DNA from: a bacterium
Lineage (GTDB): Bacteria; Armatimonadota; Zipacnadia; Zipacnadales; UBA11051
Reading direction: 5' to 3'
Length of the DNA stretch: 34,747 nt
NCBI GenBank assembly: GCA_021372615.1
Contig: JAJFUB010000024.1
Span: 1 to 34,747, forward strand
This document shows, one piece after another, positions 1 to 7,056 of the stretch. Each line of letters opens with the position of its first letter. Position 1 is the stretch's first letter. The notes under the pieces were generated by a model. The model did no database searches. It had not been told where the DNA came from and saw only the letters and a list, made by a program, of their open reading frames with translations. The position numbers and the translations under genes were made by a program.

Positions 1-190
1 CGGCGACCCAGCTGCCCCACGAGGTCGAGCCTCCAGGGGTCAAAGACGGCCTACCGCGCACCACTCCCGTCGGAGCGCCGCCCGAGCAAGATGTCTGACT
101 CTGTCAAAGTGCCCCGGTTCCAATATACAAGGGGTGAGGACGCCGTTAGGAGCGGGGCTCTCCAGAGCCGCACGTCGTTCGGGCCTGCGG

Positions 191-295
191 CCAACCGTCC
201 TGCGGACGGTGGTGGTTGGTGGTCAGCCTGATCCCCGGCGCTGAAGCGCCGGGCTGTGGTACGGCCCTGCGGGCCGCCGAGCGTCCTGCGGACGC
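191..295. repeat. Cluster of four short GC-rich hairpins
   Basis: Four perfect palindromes follow each other. CCGTCC-TGC-GGACGG lies at 195-209, itself enclosed by CCAACC (191-196) and GGTTGG (214-219). A 9-bp stem with a GA centre lies at 234-253. CGGCCC-TGC-GGGCCG lies at 262-276 and GCGTCC-TGC-GGACGC at 281-295. Three share the loop TGC with different stems, so stem pairing rather than sequence seems conserved. A hairpin of the same design lies at 30953-30967. They resemble REP-like dispersed elements; their function is unknown. Confidence 0.7.
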
Positions 296-411
296 GAACT
301 GGCGGCGGCAGACAACGAGATTACGCACGGGATTTGGCCGAGAGGTCTCTTCGCACCTCCTGAGGCACTGGCGCATCGATCTGGGAACGTGTCACGATCC
401 CCAGAGAAGTG

Positions 412-441
412 TTGCGGCGAAGGTTGGCGCACGAGTACAAT
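412..441 (+). promoter_or_regulatory. Possible sigma70-type promoter for the Abi_C-like gene
   Basis: TTGCGG (412-417) and TACAAT (436-441) are separated by 18 bases. The -10 box matches TATAAT at five of six positions; the -35 box matches only TTG. Transcription would start near 448, about 30 bases before the chosen ATG at 481, which fits that start better than the further upstream ATG at 409. Confidence 0.35.
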
Positions 442-480
442 ACCGGCAGACGCCGACAAACCGCATGGGGGCACCCCACG

Positions 481-1275
481 ATGGGCAGCACCGACTCCTG
501 CGAAGAACTACCCATAGACTGCCACCTGCAGCACATTGGCCAAGGCACACTCATCTGTCGCGGCGCCGCTCAGGGCGATCACCGTACAAACGAGGTCACG
601 TCCGAGATCTGCGCCGCTTGCGACGTCGGTAAGATATTTCGGGAAGTCGGGTGTGACGCCTCGACCGCCAAGATCTTGGTTTGGCGAATGGGCGGCGGAT
701 CACAGGCCGAGGTGGACAGCATACTGTGCGTTCGCCGCAAGCGCGAAACGAGTCTCGAGTACTGTCGAACATGCGACATTGTCGTTGCTCCAACGACACG
801 CACGGCGGTAACGGGCGCACGCGGCCTGTTCGCCGACCAGGACTTCTATACTGCATATCAGGATCTCGAGAAGGCGCGGCAAGCCATCCGCGACGGCAAG
901 CTCGACGACAGCATCACGGCTAGCGTCGCCTCTCTGGAAAGCACCATGCGTGTGTGCCATGAGCGCTTCGGTGCGTCGCTGCCAGACAGCAAGGACGTGA
1001 CCGGGCTCTGGAAATCCACCCGCGAACTGCTTCGGCTGCAGGAGTATGCAGAGGAGACCGGTCCGATTGGGCTGCTGAACACGCTTGCCGGAGCAGTGGG
1101 TCAGCTCGGCAATGTGCGGAACCAACTCAGCGACGCTCACGGCAAGGGGGTCGTGCCTCCCACAGTAACAGAAGCAGTCGCCGAACTCGCAATCACGACC
1201 AGTGCCGCACTCAGCACGTTCATCGTGCGATGTTTTGCCGCTCGGGAAAAGGAGCGTGCCGCCGATGGAGATTGA
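481..1275 (+). CDS. Abi_C-like protein with N-terminal cysteine clusters
   Basis: A 264-residue protein whose C-terminal part (about 195-255) looks like the Abi_C domain, named after abortive-infection proteins. The signature is LLNTL-x-LGNVRNQLSDAHGKG at 199-223, followed by a helix rich in Ala and Thr. R213, N214, D218 and H220 are the conserved polar residues. The N-terminal 100 residues carry C14, C26, C44-x2-C47 and C83, C95-x2-C98, which suggests one or two metal sites. There is no signal peptide or membrane segment, so it is probably cytosolic. The frame extends up to 409, but ATG 481 starts the plausible protein; its ribosome site is weak. The stop overlaps the next gene by 11 bases. 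Base composition looks less extreme than in the neighbouring metabolic genes, hinting at transfer. An anti-phage role is an inference from the domain only. Confidence 0.7.
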   Translation: MGSTDSCEELPIDCHLQHIGQGTLICRGAAQGDHRTNEVTSEICAACDVGKIFREVGCDASTAKILVWRMGGGSQAEVDSILCVRRKRETSLEYCRTCDIVVAPTTRTAVTGARGLFADQDFYTAYQDLEKARQAIRDGKLDDSITASVASLESTMRVCHERFGASLPDSKDVTGLWKSTRELLRLQEYAEETGPIGLLNTLAGAVGQLGNVRNQLSDAHGKGVVPPTVTEAVAELAITTSAALSTFIVRCFAAREKERAADGD

Positions 1276-1798
1276 GGTTAGTCTGCCCCTCGACGATGGT
1301 CATCTGCGGCGACAGTGTCCCTTCTGTCTCCGCCAGTTCAAGGTGTTCATTCCAGAGGACGAAAGGGAATCATACGCCGCGTCGGCTCTCGAGCGCCAGC
1401 TAGTGGATGTAGGAGCGGAACCGACGTCACAGGACGAGGGAGGTGAGGAGACCGCCCTGCATTGCCCCTATTGCGGACAGCAGGCAGGCAGTGGCGACTG
1501 GTGGACGCTCGAGCAGGTTGACTACTTCACCACGCTGGCCCACAACGTCGTCGCGAAGATGATCAACCGCGAACTGATCGGACCCATGAGGCGGACCTTC
1601 TCGGGAGCCCACGGAGGCGGGCTGAGCATCGAGTTCAAGGGCCACGATATTCCCTCACAGGAGACGTGGATAGCGCCCGAGAGCGATGACATGCTGACAC
1701 GTGTCTTGCCGTGCTGCGACCTGAGTATCAAGATCGAGCATGACTGGGTGGAAGCAGTACATTGCCCCGAGTGCGGCTTTCCTCATAGGCCAGAATAG
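1265..1798 (+). CDS. Zinc-ribbon protein coupled to the Abi_C-like gene
   Basis: A 177-residue protein with two probable zinc ribbons. C18-x2-C21 would pair with C67-x2-C70, and C150-C151 with C167-x2-C170, so the second ribbon begins with an unusual adjacent Cys pair. The middle (85-140) has no motif I recognise. ATG 1265 is preferred over the upstream start at 1202 because AAAAGGAG ends at 1254, ten bases ahead, and because the first ribbon starts soon after. The start lies inside the end of the preceding gene (11-base overlap), so the two are very probably co-translated and act together. Paired zinc ribbons suggest binding of nucleic acid or of the partner protein; no catalytic site is visible. 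It converges with mutS, whose stop is 48 bases away. Confidence 0.65.
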   Translation: MEIEVSLPLDDGHLRRQCPFCLRQFKVFIPEDERESYAASALERQLVDVGAEPTSQDEGGEETALHCPYCGQQAGSGDWWTLEQVDYFTTLAHNVVAKMINRELIGPMRRTFSGAHGGGLSIEFKGHDIPSQETWIAPESDDMLTRVLPCCDLSIKIEHDWVEAVHCPECGFPHRPE

Positions 1799-1846
1799 CA
1801 GTCTGCGAGCGCCGACGAGTGCACCTGATCCTCGACTCGGCAGCGC

Positions 1847-4726
1847 CTACAACCCCTCCTGCAACTCCTTCAGCAACAGGAGCGCCTCCACCGGCGTCAG
1901 CGTGTCCACGTCCACGTGCTTGAGCTTCTCGACTACCGGGTGCGGGGCGGACTCGAAGAGGTGAAGCTGCATGGGCGGGGCCACCTGCTGCGTGGCCTGC
2001 TTGCTCGGGGCCACCGCCAGGTCCTCCTGCTCGATGGTGCGCAGGACCTCCTTGGCGCGCGCGATTACCTCCTGCGGCAGGCCCGCCAGGCGCGCAACCT
2101 GGATGCCGTAGCTGCGGTCCGTGCCGCCCTCGGCGATCTTGCGCAGGAACGTGATGTGGTCGCCCTCCTCCTTCACCAACACCCGCAGGTTGCGCACCCG
2201 CGGCAGGATCTCCACCAGCTCGTTGAGGTGGTGGTAGTGCGTGGCGAAGAGCGTCTTGGCGCCGACGTGGCGGATGATGTACTCCGCCACCGCCCAGGCG
2301 ATGGAGAGGCCGTCGAAGGTCGAGGTGCCGCGGCCGATCTCGTCCAGGATGATGAGGCTGCGGTCGGTGGCGTTGTGCAGGATGTTCGCGGTCTCGGTCA
2401 TCTCCACCATGAAGGTGGACTGGCCGGTGGCGAGGTCGTCGCTGGCGCCCACGCGGGTGAAGATGCGGTCCACGAGGCCGACGCGCGCGGACTTGGCCGG
2501 CACGAAGCTGCCCATCTGCGCCATGAGTGTGATGAGCGCCACCTGGCGCAGATACGTGGACTTGCCGGCCATGTTCGGGCCGGTGAGGATGAGCAGTTGG
2601 CTGGCGTGGCAGTCGAGGTGGGCGTCGTTGGGGACGAAGGCCTCGTGGGAGGGGTCACCGACCCCGAAGCGGCGCCGGTCGGGGTCGGTGACCCCTCCCA
2701 CGACGGCCGGGGCCGACTGCTCCACCACCGGGTGGCGGCCGGCCACGATGTGCAACTCATCCCCCTCGACGATCTCCGGCTGGTTGTAGCCGTACTCGAC
2801 CGCCGCCTGCGCCAGCGAGCACAGCACGTCCACCTGCGCCAGGGCCCGGGCGGTCGCCAGGAGGGCCTCGGCATGGGTCGCGGCCTCGGTGCGGACCTGG
2901 ACGAACAGCTCGTACTCCAGGTCGCGGCTGCGCTCATCGGCGCCCAGGACCTTGTTCTCCCATTCCTTCAGTTCCGGTGTGATGTATCGCTCCGCATTGG
3001 CCAGGGTCTGCTTGCGGTTGTAGTCGTCGGGGACGAACTGCACAAAGCTCTTGGTGACTTCGAGGTAGTAACCGAAGACCTGGTTGAAGCCGATCTTGAG
3101 GTTCTTGATGCCGGTGCGGGCGCGCTCGCGGTCCTGGAGTTCGGCGATCCACTCGCGGCCGTGGGCGGCGGCGTGGCGGAGTTCGTCCAGGTCCGCCGAG
3201 AAGCCCTCGCGGATGAGCCCGCCCTCGGTGATCGTGACGGGCGGATCGTCCGCCAGGGCGCGGGCGAGGAGGTCCGAGAGACCGTCGAGGGCGCCTGTGG
3301 GAGCGCTCACCGACTGCGCTACCTCCGCTGTGGGAGCGGTCACCGACCGCGACCCGGATGTCTCCCCGGTCGGGGTCGGTGACCCCTCCCACATCCCTCC
3401 GGTCGGGGGCTCCGTCAGTCCCCTCAGTAGCTCCCGCAGCAGTTCCGCCTGCGCACCGGCCAGCTCCTGCCGCAACTCCGGCAGGCGCTGGAGCGACAGG
3501 CCCAGGGCGCGCAGGTCGCGGGCATTGGCCGTGCCGGCGGTGACGCGGCTGGTGAGGCGCTCCAGGTCGTAGATGCTCCGCAGATGCTCGCGGAGGGCAT
3601 CGGCCAGCACGCCGTCGGCCACGAGGTTGCCCACGGCCGCCAGGCGGCGCTCAATGCGCTGCCGGTCCAGCAGCGGCTGCACCACCCAGTCCTTGAGCAG
3701 CCGCGCGCCCATCGGGGTCTTCGTCTTGTCCAGCAAGTGCACCAGCGTCGCCTGCTTGCCCCCGCGCAGGCTCTCGGTCAGCTCCAGGTTGCGCCGCGTG
3801 GTGGCGTCAATGAGCATGAACTGGCTGGTGGAGTACACCGACAGGCCGGTGAGCTGCGGCAGGGCCTGCAGGTGGGTGGCCAGCAGGTAGCGCAGGGCCT
3901 GGGCGGCGGCGGCGATGCCCGCCGGGCGCCCCTCGAGGCCGTAGCCCAGCAGGCTGTCCACGCCGAAGTGTCGGCAGAGCTGCTCGGCGTCGGACAGCAG
4001 TTGCGGCTCCTCGTCGGGGAGGGTGGTGATGGCCACACCCTCCAGCGCCCCCAGGGGCGCGGACAGAGGGTCGTCACCCGCCAGGATGATCTCAGCCGGG
4101 GCCAGACGGCGGATCTCGTCGAGGGCGGGAGCAAAGGGGTTATCGGTGGGCGGGTCAACTGGGAGCGCGGGTGTGCCGTTCCCCCCCTCCCCCGTGGGGA
4201 GGGGGCCGGGGGGTGGGACGGCTTGCCGGCTGGAAGCCGGCGCTCCTGCGGCGACCTCCGTCACCAGGAAGTCCCCCGTCGAGACATCCACCGCCGCAAT
4301 CCCCGCCGCCTCGCCCCGCGTGGCGACTGACACCAGGAAGTTGTGGTCATCGGGCGGGAGCAGTTCGTCCTCGGTCAGGGTGCCGGGTGTGACGACCCGA
4401 GTCACCTGGCGCTTGACGAGGCCCTTAGCCTGCCGGGGATCCTCCATCTGGTCGCAGATGGCCGCCCGGAAGCCCTGCTCGACCAGCATCCGCAGGTAGC
4501 GATCCAGGGCGTGGTGGGGCACGCCGCACATGGGCATGCGCTTTTCGCCCGAGTACTTGCGGGAGGTGAGGGTCAGGCCCATGGCGCGGGCGCCGATTTC
4601 GGCATCCTCGCCGAACATCTCATAGAAGTCGCCCATGCGGAAGAGCAGGAGCACGTCGGGGAAGTCGCGCTTGGCCTGCGCCCATTGGCGATACATGGGG
4701 GTGAGATCAGAGTCTGGGGGCGGCAA
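1847..4726 (-). CDS. mutS: DNA mismatch repair protein MutS
   Basis: MutS recognises mismatches and small loops and uses ATP to start repair. The N-terminal mismatch-reading motif GDFYE (F34, E36) is present, as are the Walker A loop GPNMAGKST at 716-724, the Walker B acidic pair D795-E796 and the following GRGTSTFDG. At 959 residues it is roughly 90-100 longer than a typical MutS. The excess sits in three low-complexity inserts near residues 157-185, 445-476 and 675-694, each encoded by a palindromic DNA repeat that keeps the frame open. The start is TTG at 4726: CCGGAGG lies eight bases upstream and the usual LTPM opening follows. The alternative ATG (4696) would cut into that opening. It is divergent from the pseudopilin gene at 4898. 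The ATPase core looks intact; whether the inserts are tolerated cannot be read from sequence. Confidence 0.97.
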   Translation of the reverse strand: MPPPDSDLTPMYRQWAQAKRDFPDVLLLFRMGDFYEMFGEDAEIGARAMGLTLTSRKYSGEKRMPMCGVPHHALDRYLRMLVEQGFRAAICDQMEDPRQAKGLVKRQVTRVVTPGTLTEDELLPPDDHNFLVSVATRGEAAGIAAVDVSTGDFLVTEVAAGAPASSRQAVPPPGPLPTGEGGNGTPALPVDPPTDNPFAPALDEIRRLAPAEIILAGDDPLSAPLGALEGVAITTLPDEEPQLLSDAEQLCRHFGVDSLLGYGLEGRPAGIAAAAQALRYLLATHLQALPQLTGLSVYSTSQFMLIDATTRRNLELTESLRGGKQATLVHLLDKTKTPMGARLLKDWVVQPLLDRQRIERRLAAVGNLVADGVLADALREHLRSIYDLERLTSRVTAGTANARDLRALGLSLQRLPELRQELAGAQAELLRELLRGLTEPPTGGMWEGSPTPTGETSGSRSVTAPTAEVAQSVSAPTGALDGLSDLLARALADDPPVTITEGGLIREGFSADLDELRHAAAHGREWIAELQDRERARTGIKNLKIGFNQVFGYYLEVTKSFVQFVPDDYNRKQTLANAERYITPELKEWENKVLGADERSRDLEYELFVQVRTEAATHAEALLATARALAQVDVLCSLAQAAVEYGYNQPEIVEGDELHIVAGRHPVVEQSAPAVVGGVTDPDRRRFGVGDPSHEAFVPNDAHLDCHASQLLILTGPNMAGKSTYLRQVALITLMAQMGSFVPAKSARVGLVDRIFTRVGASDDLATGQSTFMVEMTETANILHNATDRSLIILDEIGRGTSTFDGLSIAWAVAEYIIRHVGAKTLFATHYHHLNELVEILPRVRNLRVLVKEEGDHITFLRKIAEGGTDRSYGIQVARLAGLPQEVIARAKEVLRTIEQEDLAVAPSKQATQQVAPPMQLHLFESAPHPVVEKLKHVDVDTLTPVEALLLLKELQEGL
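2645..2701. repeat. 57-bp palindrome in frame within mutS (family A)
   Basis: Two perfectly complementary 23-base arms, 2645-2667 and 2679-2701, flank an 11-base centre. Each arm begins GTGGGAGGGGTCACC when read inward. The total of 57 bases is 19 codons, so the mutS frame is kept. The encoded peptide, VGGVTDPDRRRFGVGDPSHE, lies where MutS proteins normally go straight from the RHPVVEQ strand to FVPND. The same arm sequence occurs again at 3297-3392. Confidence 0.9.
3297..3392. repeat. Three family-A arms in frame within mutS
   Basis: Unit A (3297-3318) and unit B (3330-3354) are direct copies starting GTGGGAGCG, while 3368-3392 is an inverted copy starting GGTCGGGGTCGG. Unit B and the inverted copy pair over 25 bases with two mismatches, around a 13-base centre. 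These are the same arms as the palindrome at 2645-2701. They encode a Ser/Thr/Pro-rich stretch (about residues 445-476) between the lever helices and the VTITEGG segment of MutS, where the family normally has a short loop. Confidence 0.85.
4183..4241. repeat. Tandem GC-rich hairpins in frame within mutS (family B)
   Basis: A 10-bp stem of C and G runs (4183-4192 with 4196-4205, centre CGT) is followed by a second hairpin, GCCGGCT-GGA-AGCCGGC, at 4225-4241. Read on the mutS strand, the first is flanked by GGGGGAACGGCA, as is the element in the gene at 12294 (14812-14839). It encodes a Pro/Gly-rich insert around residues 157-185, between the STGDFLVTEV strand and the RRLAPAEI segment of the connector domain. 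Confidence 0.75.
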
Positions 4727-4897
4727 GGGGGCGGCCTCCGGGGTTCTTTCGGCTCAGTCTCCCCATTTTACGGCATTCGGGGGACAGGTCAAGCCGGCGC
4801 GGCGGAACGGGAGCGGCAGAGCACTTGACGGCCCACAGGAGGAAACCGGCAAGATGCAGCGAAGAACACGGACAGACACGCCCATAGGAGGCCCACC

Positions 4898-5572
4898 ATG
4901 GGACGACATGGTTTCACGCTCATCGAGTTGTTGGTTGTGATCGCCATCATCGCCATTCTGGCAGCCATCCTCTTCCCGGTCTTCGCCAAGGCTCGTGAGA
5001 AGGCGCGCCAGGCGTCCTGCCAGAGCAACATGAAGCAACTCGGCATCGCCTTCGCCATGTACATGCAGGACTACGACCAGAAGACGCCGGACTGCCGCTA
5101 CCCGCAACCGGCCATCAACCCGGACCCGTACAACCCCTCGGTTCTCATCTGCTACACCTGGGCTGAGGTCACACTGCCGTACGTGAAGAACCAGCAGATT
5201 CTGTTCTGCCCCAGCCAGGGCTACAAGCAGAGCTACACCAGCCACCCGGTGCGCATCTACAGCTACGCGCGGCAGCTGGGGTACTTCTATGGCGACGCTG
5301 GCCACAACACCCAGCCCTGGTGCATCACTGACACGCAGATTCCCCTGCCGGCGGAGACAGTGAACGTCCAGGAGTCGGACAGTTGCGCGCGGCCGGGGCC
5401 ACGGTATATCCACTGGCCCGGGCCGGATGTGAGCGTGCCGTGGGCCAACGACGGCTACGCCCCCAGCATGCGCCACAACGATGGCTCCAATCTGCTGTTC
5501 TACGACGGCCACGTGAAGTGGGCCGGACGGTATAACATGCCGGCCAAGTACTGGTCCATCGAGGCCGACTGA
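4898..5572 (+). CDS. DUF1559-type pseudopilin
   Basis: A 224-residue secreted or pilus-like protein with a type IV prepilin leader: MGRHG followed by [21 protein letters not shown] prepilin peptidase would cut after G5 and methylate F6. The hydrophobic helix is followed by the [13 protein letters not shown] block and SNMKQLG, a pattern I associate with Armatimonadota and Planctomycetes. The C-terminus has the H-x9-DG motif ([17 protein letters not shown]). ATG 4898 has GGAGG at 4887-4891. Such proteins are numerous in these phyla; roles in surface fibres or polysaccharide handling are proposed but not shown. It is divergent from mutS, and a hairpin at 5603 probably ends its transcript. A second copy of the family lies at 27942-28589. 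Confidence 0.92.
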   Translation: MGRHGFTLIELLVVIAIIAILAAILFPVFAKAREKARQASCQSNMKQLGIAFAMYMQDYDQKTPDCRYPQPAINPDPYNPSVLICYTWAEVTLPYVKNQQILFCPSQGYKQSYTSHPVRIYSYARQLGYFYGDAGHNTQPWCITDTQIPLPAETVNVQESDSCARPGPRYIHWPGPDVSVPWANDGYAPSMRHNDGSNLLFYDGHVKWAGRYNMPAKYWSIEAD

Positions 5573-5602
5573 CGGCCTCTGTGGCATCATTGCGCTCTCC
5601 TC

Positions 5603-5636
5603 GCGGCGCAGGCGACATGCCTGCGCCGCTGTCTTT
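5603..5636 (+). terminator. Likely intrinsic terminator after the pseudopilin gene
   Basis: A perfect 11-bp stem, GCGGCGCAGGC (5603-5613) with GCCTGCGCCGC (5619-5629), closes a five-base loop (GACAT) and is followed by TGTCTTT. It lies 30 bases after the pseudopilin stop. The T tract is short, so it may instead be one of the dispersed palindromes common in this window. Confidence 0.5.
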
Positions 5637-5706
5637 GCAGGTCTGCCCGCTCCCCTCGCGAACCTTCCCCCGTCGCACCACACTCCCGACACGAGGCCTC
5701 CTTCCG

Positions 5707-7056
5707 ATGTATTCCCTGCAGCCCCTGAAGCTCATTGCCTGGCACGCAATCAAGCACGACCCGCGCTGCATGGCGCGGCTGGAACGGATGCTGGACGCGC
5801 TCGGACGCTCCGCCGGCGAAGTCGTCTGGGCCGAGCCGCAGAACCTGGCCGAGGTCACCCAGGAGCTGGTCTCCGGCTGGCCCCCCAAGGAGATACCCGA
5901 GGGGGTGTCGCTGGGGTTCATGCGCCCGCTCGTCTTCACCACCGGCTGGCTGGAGGACGAACTGCCTGACCCCGACGAGACGCTGCTATCCTGGCCCGAC
6001 AACACCCCCAAGAGCGTCGCCCAGCAGATCATGGGGCACTACAAGCCCATCGGTGAGTACCACCCCTACCAGCGGGACCAGGAGCAGAACCGCGTGTGCT
6101 GGCCGACCTTCGACTTCTGCACCATGTGCGGCTGCCCGCATGGCTGCCAGTACTGCGGCCACGGCAAGGACGGCCAGTTCATCACGCTGTCGCTCAATGT
6201 CGAGGACTACATGGACGTGGTGGTGCCGCGCAGCATCGCCATGCGGCCCTGGCAGAAGTGTTTCCGGCTGATCGGGTGGAGCGCCGACCAGATCACCGTC
6301 GAGCCCGAGTACGGCGCCTTCGACCTGTTCACCAGGAAGCTGGCCGAGTACGACCGCTACGGCTACTTCCACTCCGCCGGTCCGAACGTGGACTGGATCG
6401 CCGACCTGGAGCGCAAGGATCGGCTCATCGGCATCTTCAGCGTGACCGGCGCTCGCGTCGCCGAGGCCTTCGAGCCGGGGACCGGCGACCATGCCTACGC
6501 GCGCTTCGAGGCGGGCCGCAAGCTCAACGCCATGGGCGTGCCGGTACGCTACAAGTTCAAGCCCATGATTCCCATCAAGGGCTGGCGCGAGGACTACGCG
6601 GCGGCCATCGAGCACATGATGAAGGTCTCGCAGCCCGAGTCGGTGGGCTTCTGTGTCATCATGTGGATGGGCCTGGAGGCGCTCGGGCAGCGTATCCCGC
6701 TGGACGCGCTCGATCCGGCGTATGTCGAGGCGGCCCGGCAGGCCGCCGACGAGATGGAGGGCAATGTCTGCGCCCCCTTCCCCCACGCGGTCCGCAAGGA
6801 GATCTACCAGTTCCTGATCCGCGAAGTGCGCAAGTACGACCCGCAGGTGCTGCTTTACATCAGCACCGAGAGCCGAGAGATGTGGACCGAGCTGGCCGAC
6901 GAACTGGGCCAGAAGCCGAACAAGTTCTTCTGCGGGTGCAGCCCGGTGGCGTTGCCGGGGCGGAAGCTGAGCCCGTCCGAGGGCTGCCCGCACTCGACGT
7001 TCACACCGCTGGAAGATGATGACGACAAGGGCGGAGGCGCGACATGTCCAAGATGA
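5707..7056 (+). CDS. Radical SAM protein, spore photoproduct lyase-like
   Basis: A 449-residue protein with the radical SAM cluster motif C143-x3-C147-x2-C150 (CPHGCQYC) that would bind a 4Fe-4S cluster and S-adenosylmethionine. The layout, a long N-terminal part before the cysteines and a late YISTESREMW...FFCGCSP segment, resembles the spore photoproduct lyase (SplB) family. That enzyme reverses a UV thymine lesion, but the family also has many members in non-sporulating bacteria with unknown substrates. An extra CTMCG just before the motif (C138, C141) and the CGC near the C-terminus could hold another cluster. ATG 5707 is chosen over the frame start at 5581 because the upstream codons run through the hairpin at 5603; a weak GAGG lies at 5693. 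Its end overlaps the next gene by 13 bases, so the two are co-expressed. Confidence 0.75.
   Translation: MYSLQPLKLIAWHAIKHDPRCMARLERMLDALGRSAGEVVWAEPQNLAEVTQELVSGWPPKEIPEGVSLGFMRPLVFTTGWLEDELPDPDETLLSWPDNTPKSVAQQIMGHYKPIGEYHPYQRDQEQNRVCWPTFDFCTMCGCPHGCQYCGHGKDGQFITLSLNVEDYMDVVVPRSIAMRPWQKCFRLIGWSADQITVEPEYGAFDLFTRKLAEYDRYGYFHSAGPNVDWIADLERKDRLIGIFSVTGARVAEAFEPGTGDHAYARFEAGRKLNAMGVPVRYKFKPMIPIKGWREDYAAAIEHMMKVSQPESVGFCVIMWMGLEALGQRIPLDALDPAYVEAARQAADEMEGNVCAPFPHAVRKEIYQFLIREVRKYDPQVLLYISTESREMWTELADELGQKPNKFFCGCSPVALPGRKLSPSEGCPHSTFTPLEDDDDKGGGATCPR

Larger units (their letters stand above)
1..480. other. Left flank without a supported gene
   Basis: No reading frame here looks like a known protein. 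The frame starting at base 3 stays open to a TGA at 96-98 and could be the last 31 codons of a gene that begins left of the window (it ends PVGAPPEQDV), but 96 bases are too few to tell. The stretch otherwise holds a cluster of short hairpins (191-295) and a possible promoter (412-441) for the gene at 481. Longer frames here lack ribosome sites and run through the hairpins, so they are treated as chance. Confidence 0.5.

Noticed and set aside
1-98. C-terminal tail of a gene entering from the left (frame from base 3 to the TGA at 96-98)
   Set aside because: Only 31 codons are visible and no family can be recognised, so it was noted in the flank entry but not called as a gene.
191-295. CRISPR-like array
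   Set aside because: The units are adjacent hairpins with different stems and no spacers of even length; no cas genes are nearby.
1916-3382. 488-codon open frame on the plus strand opposite mutS
   Set aside because: It is antisense to a clear mutS, has low-complexity composition rich in Arg, Val and Gly, and shows no motif; long antisense frames are expected in GC-rich genes.
4854-4940. Short frame with a strong AGGAGG (4837-4842) overlapping the pseudopilin start
   Set aside because: The spacing of 11 is long, the peptide has no recognisable features, and the pseudopilin has its own good ribosome site. A leader peptide remains possible but unsupported.
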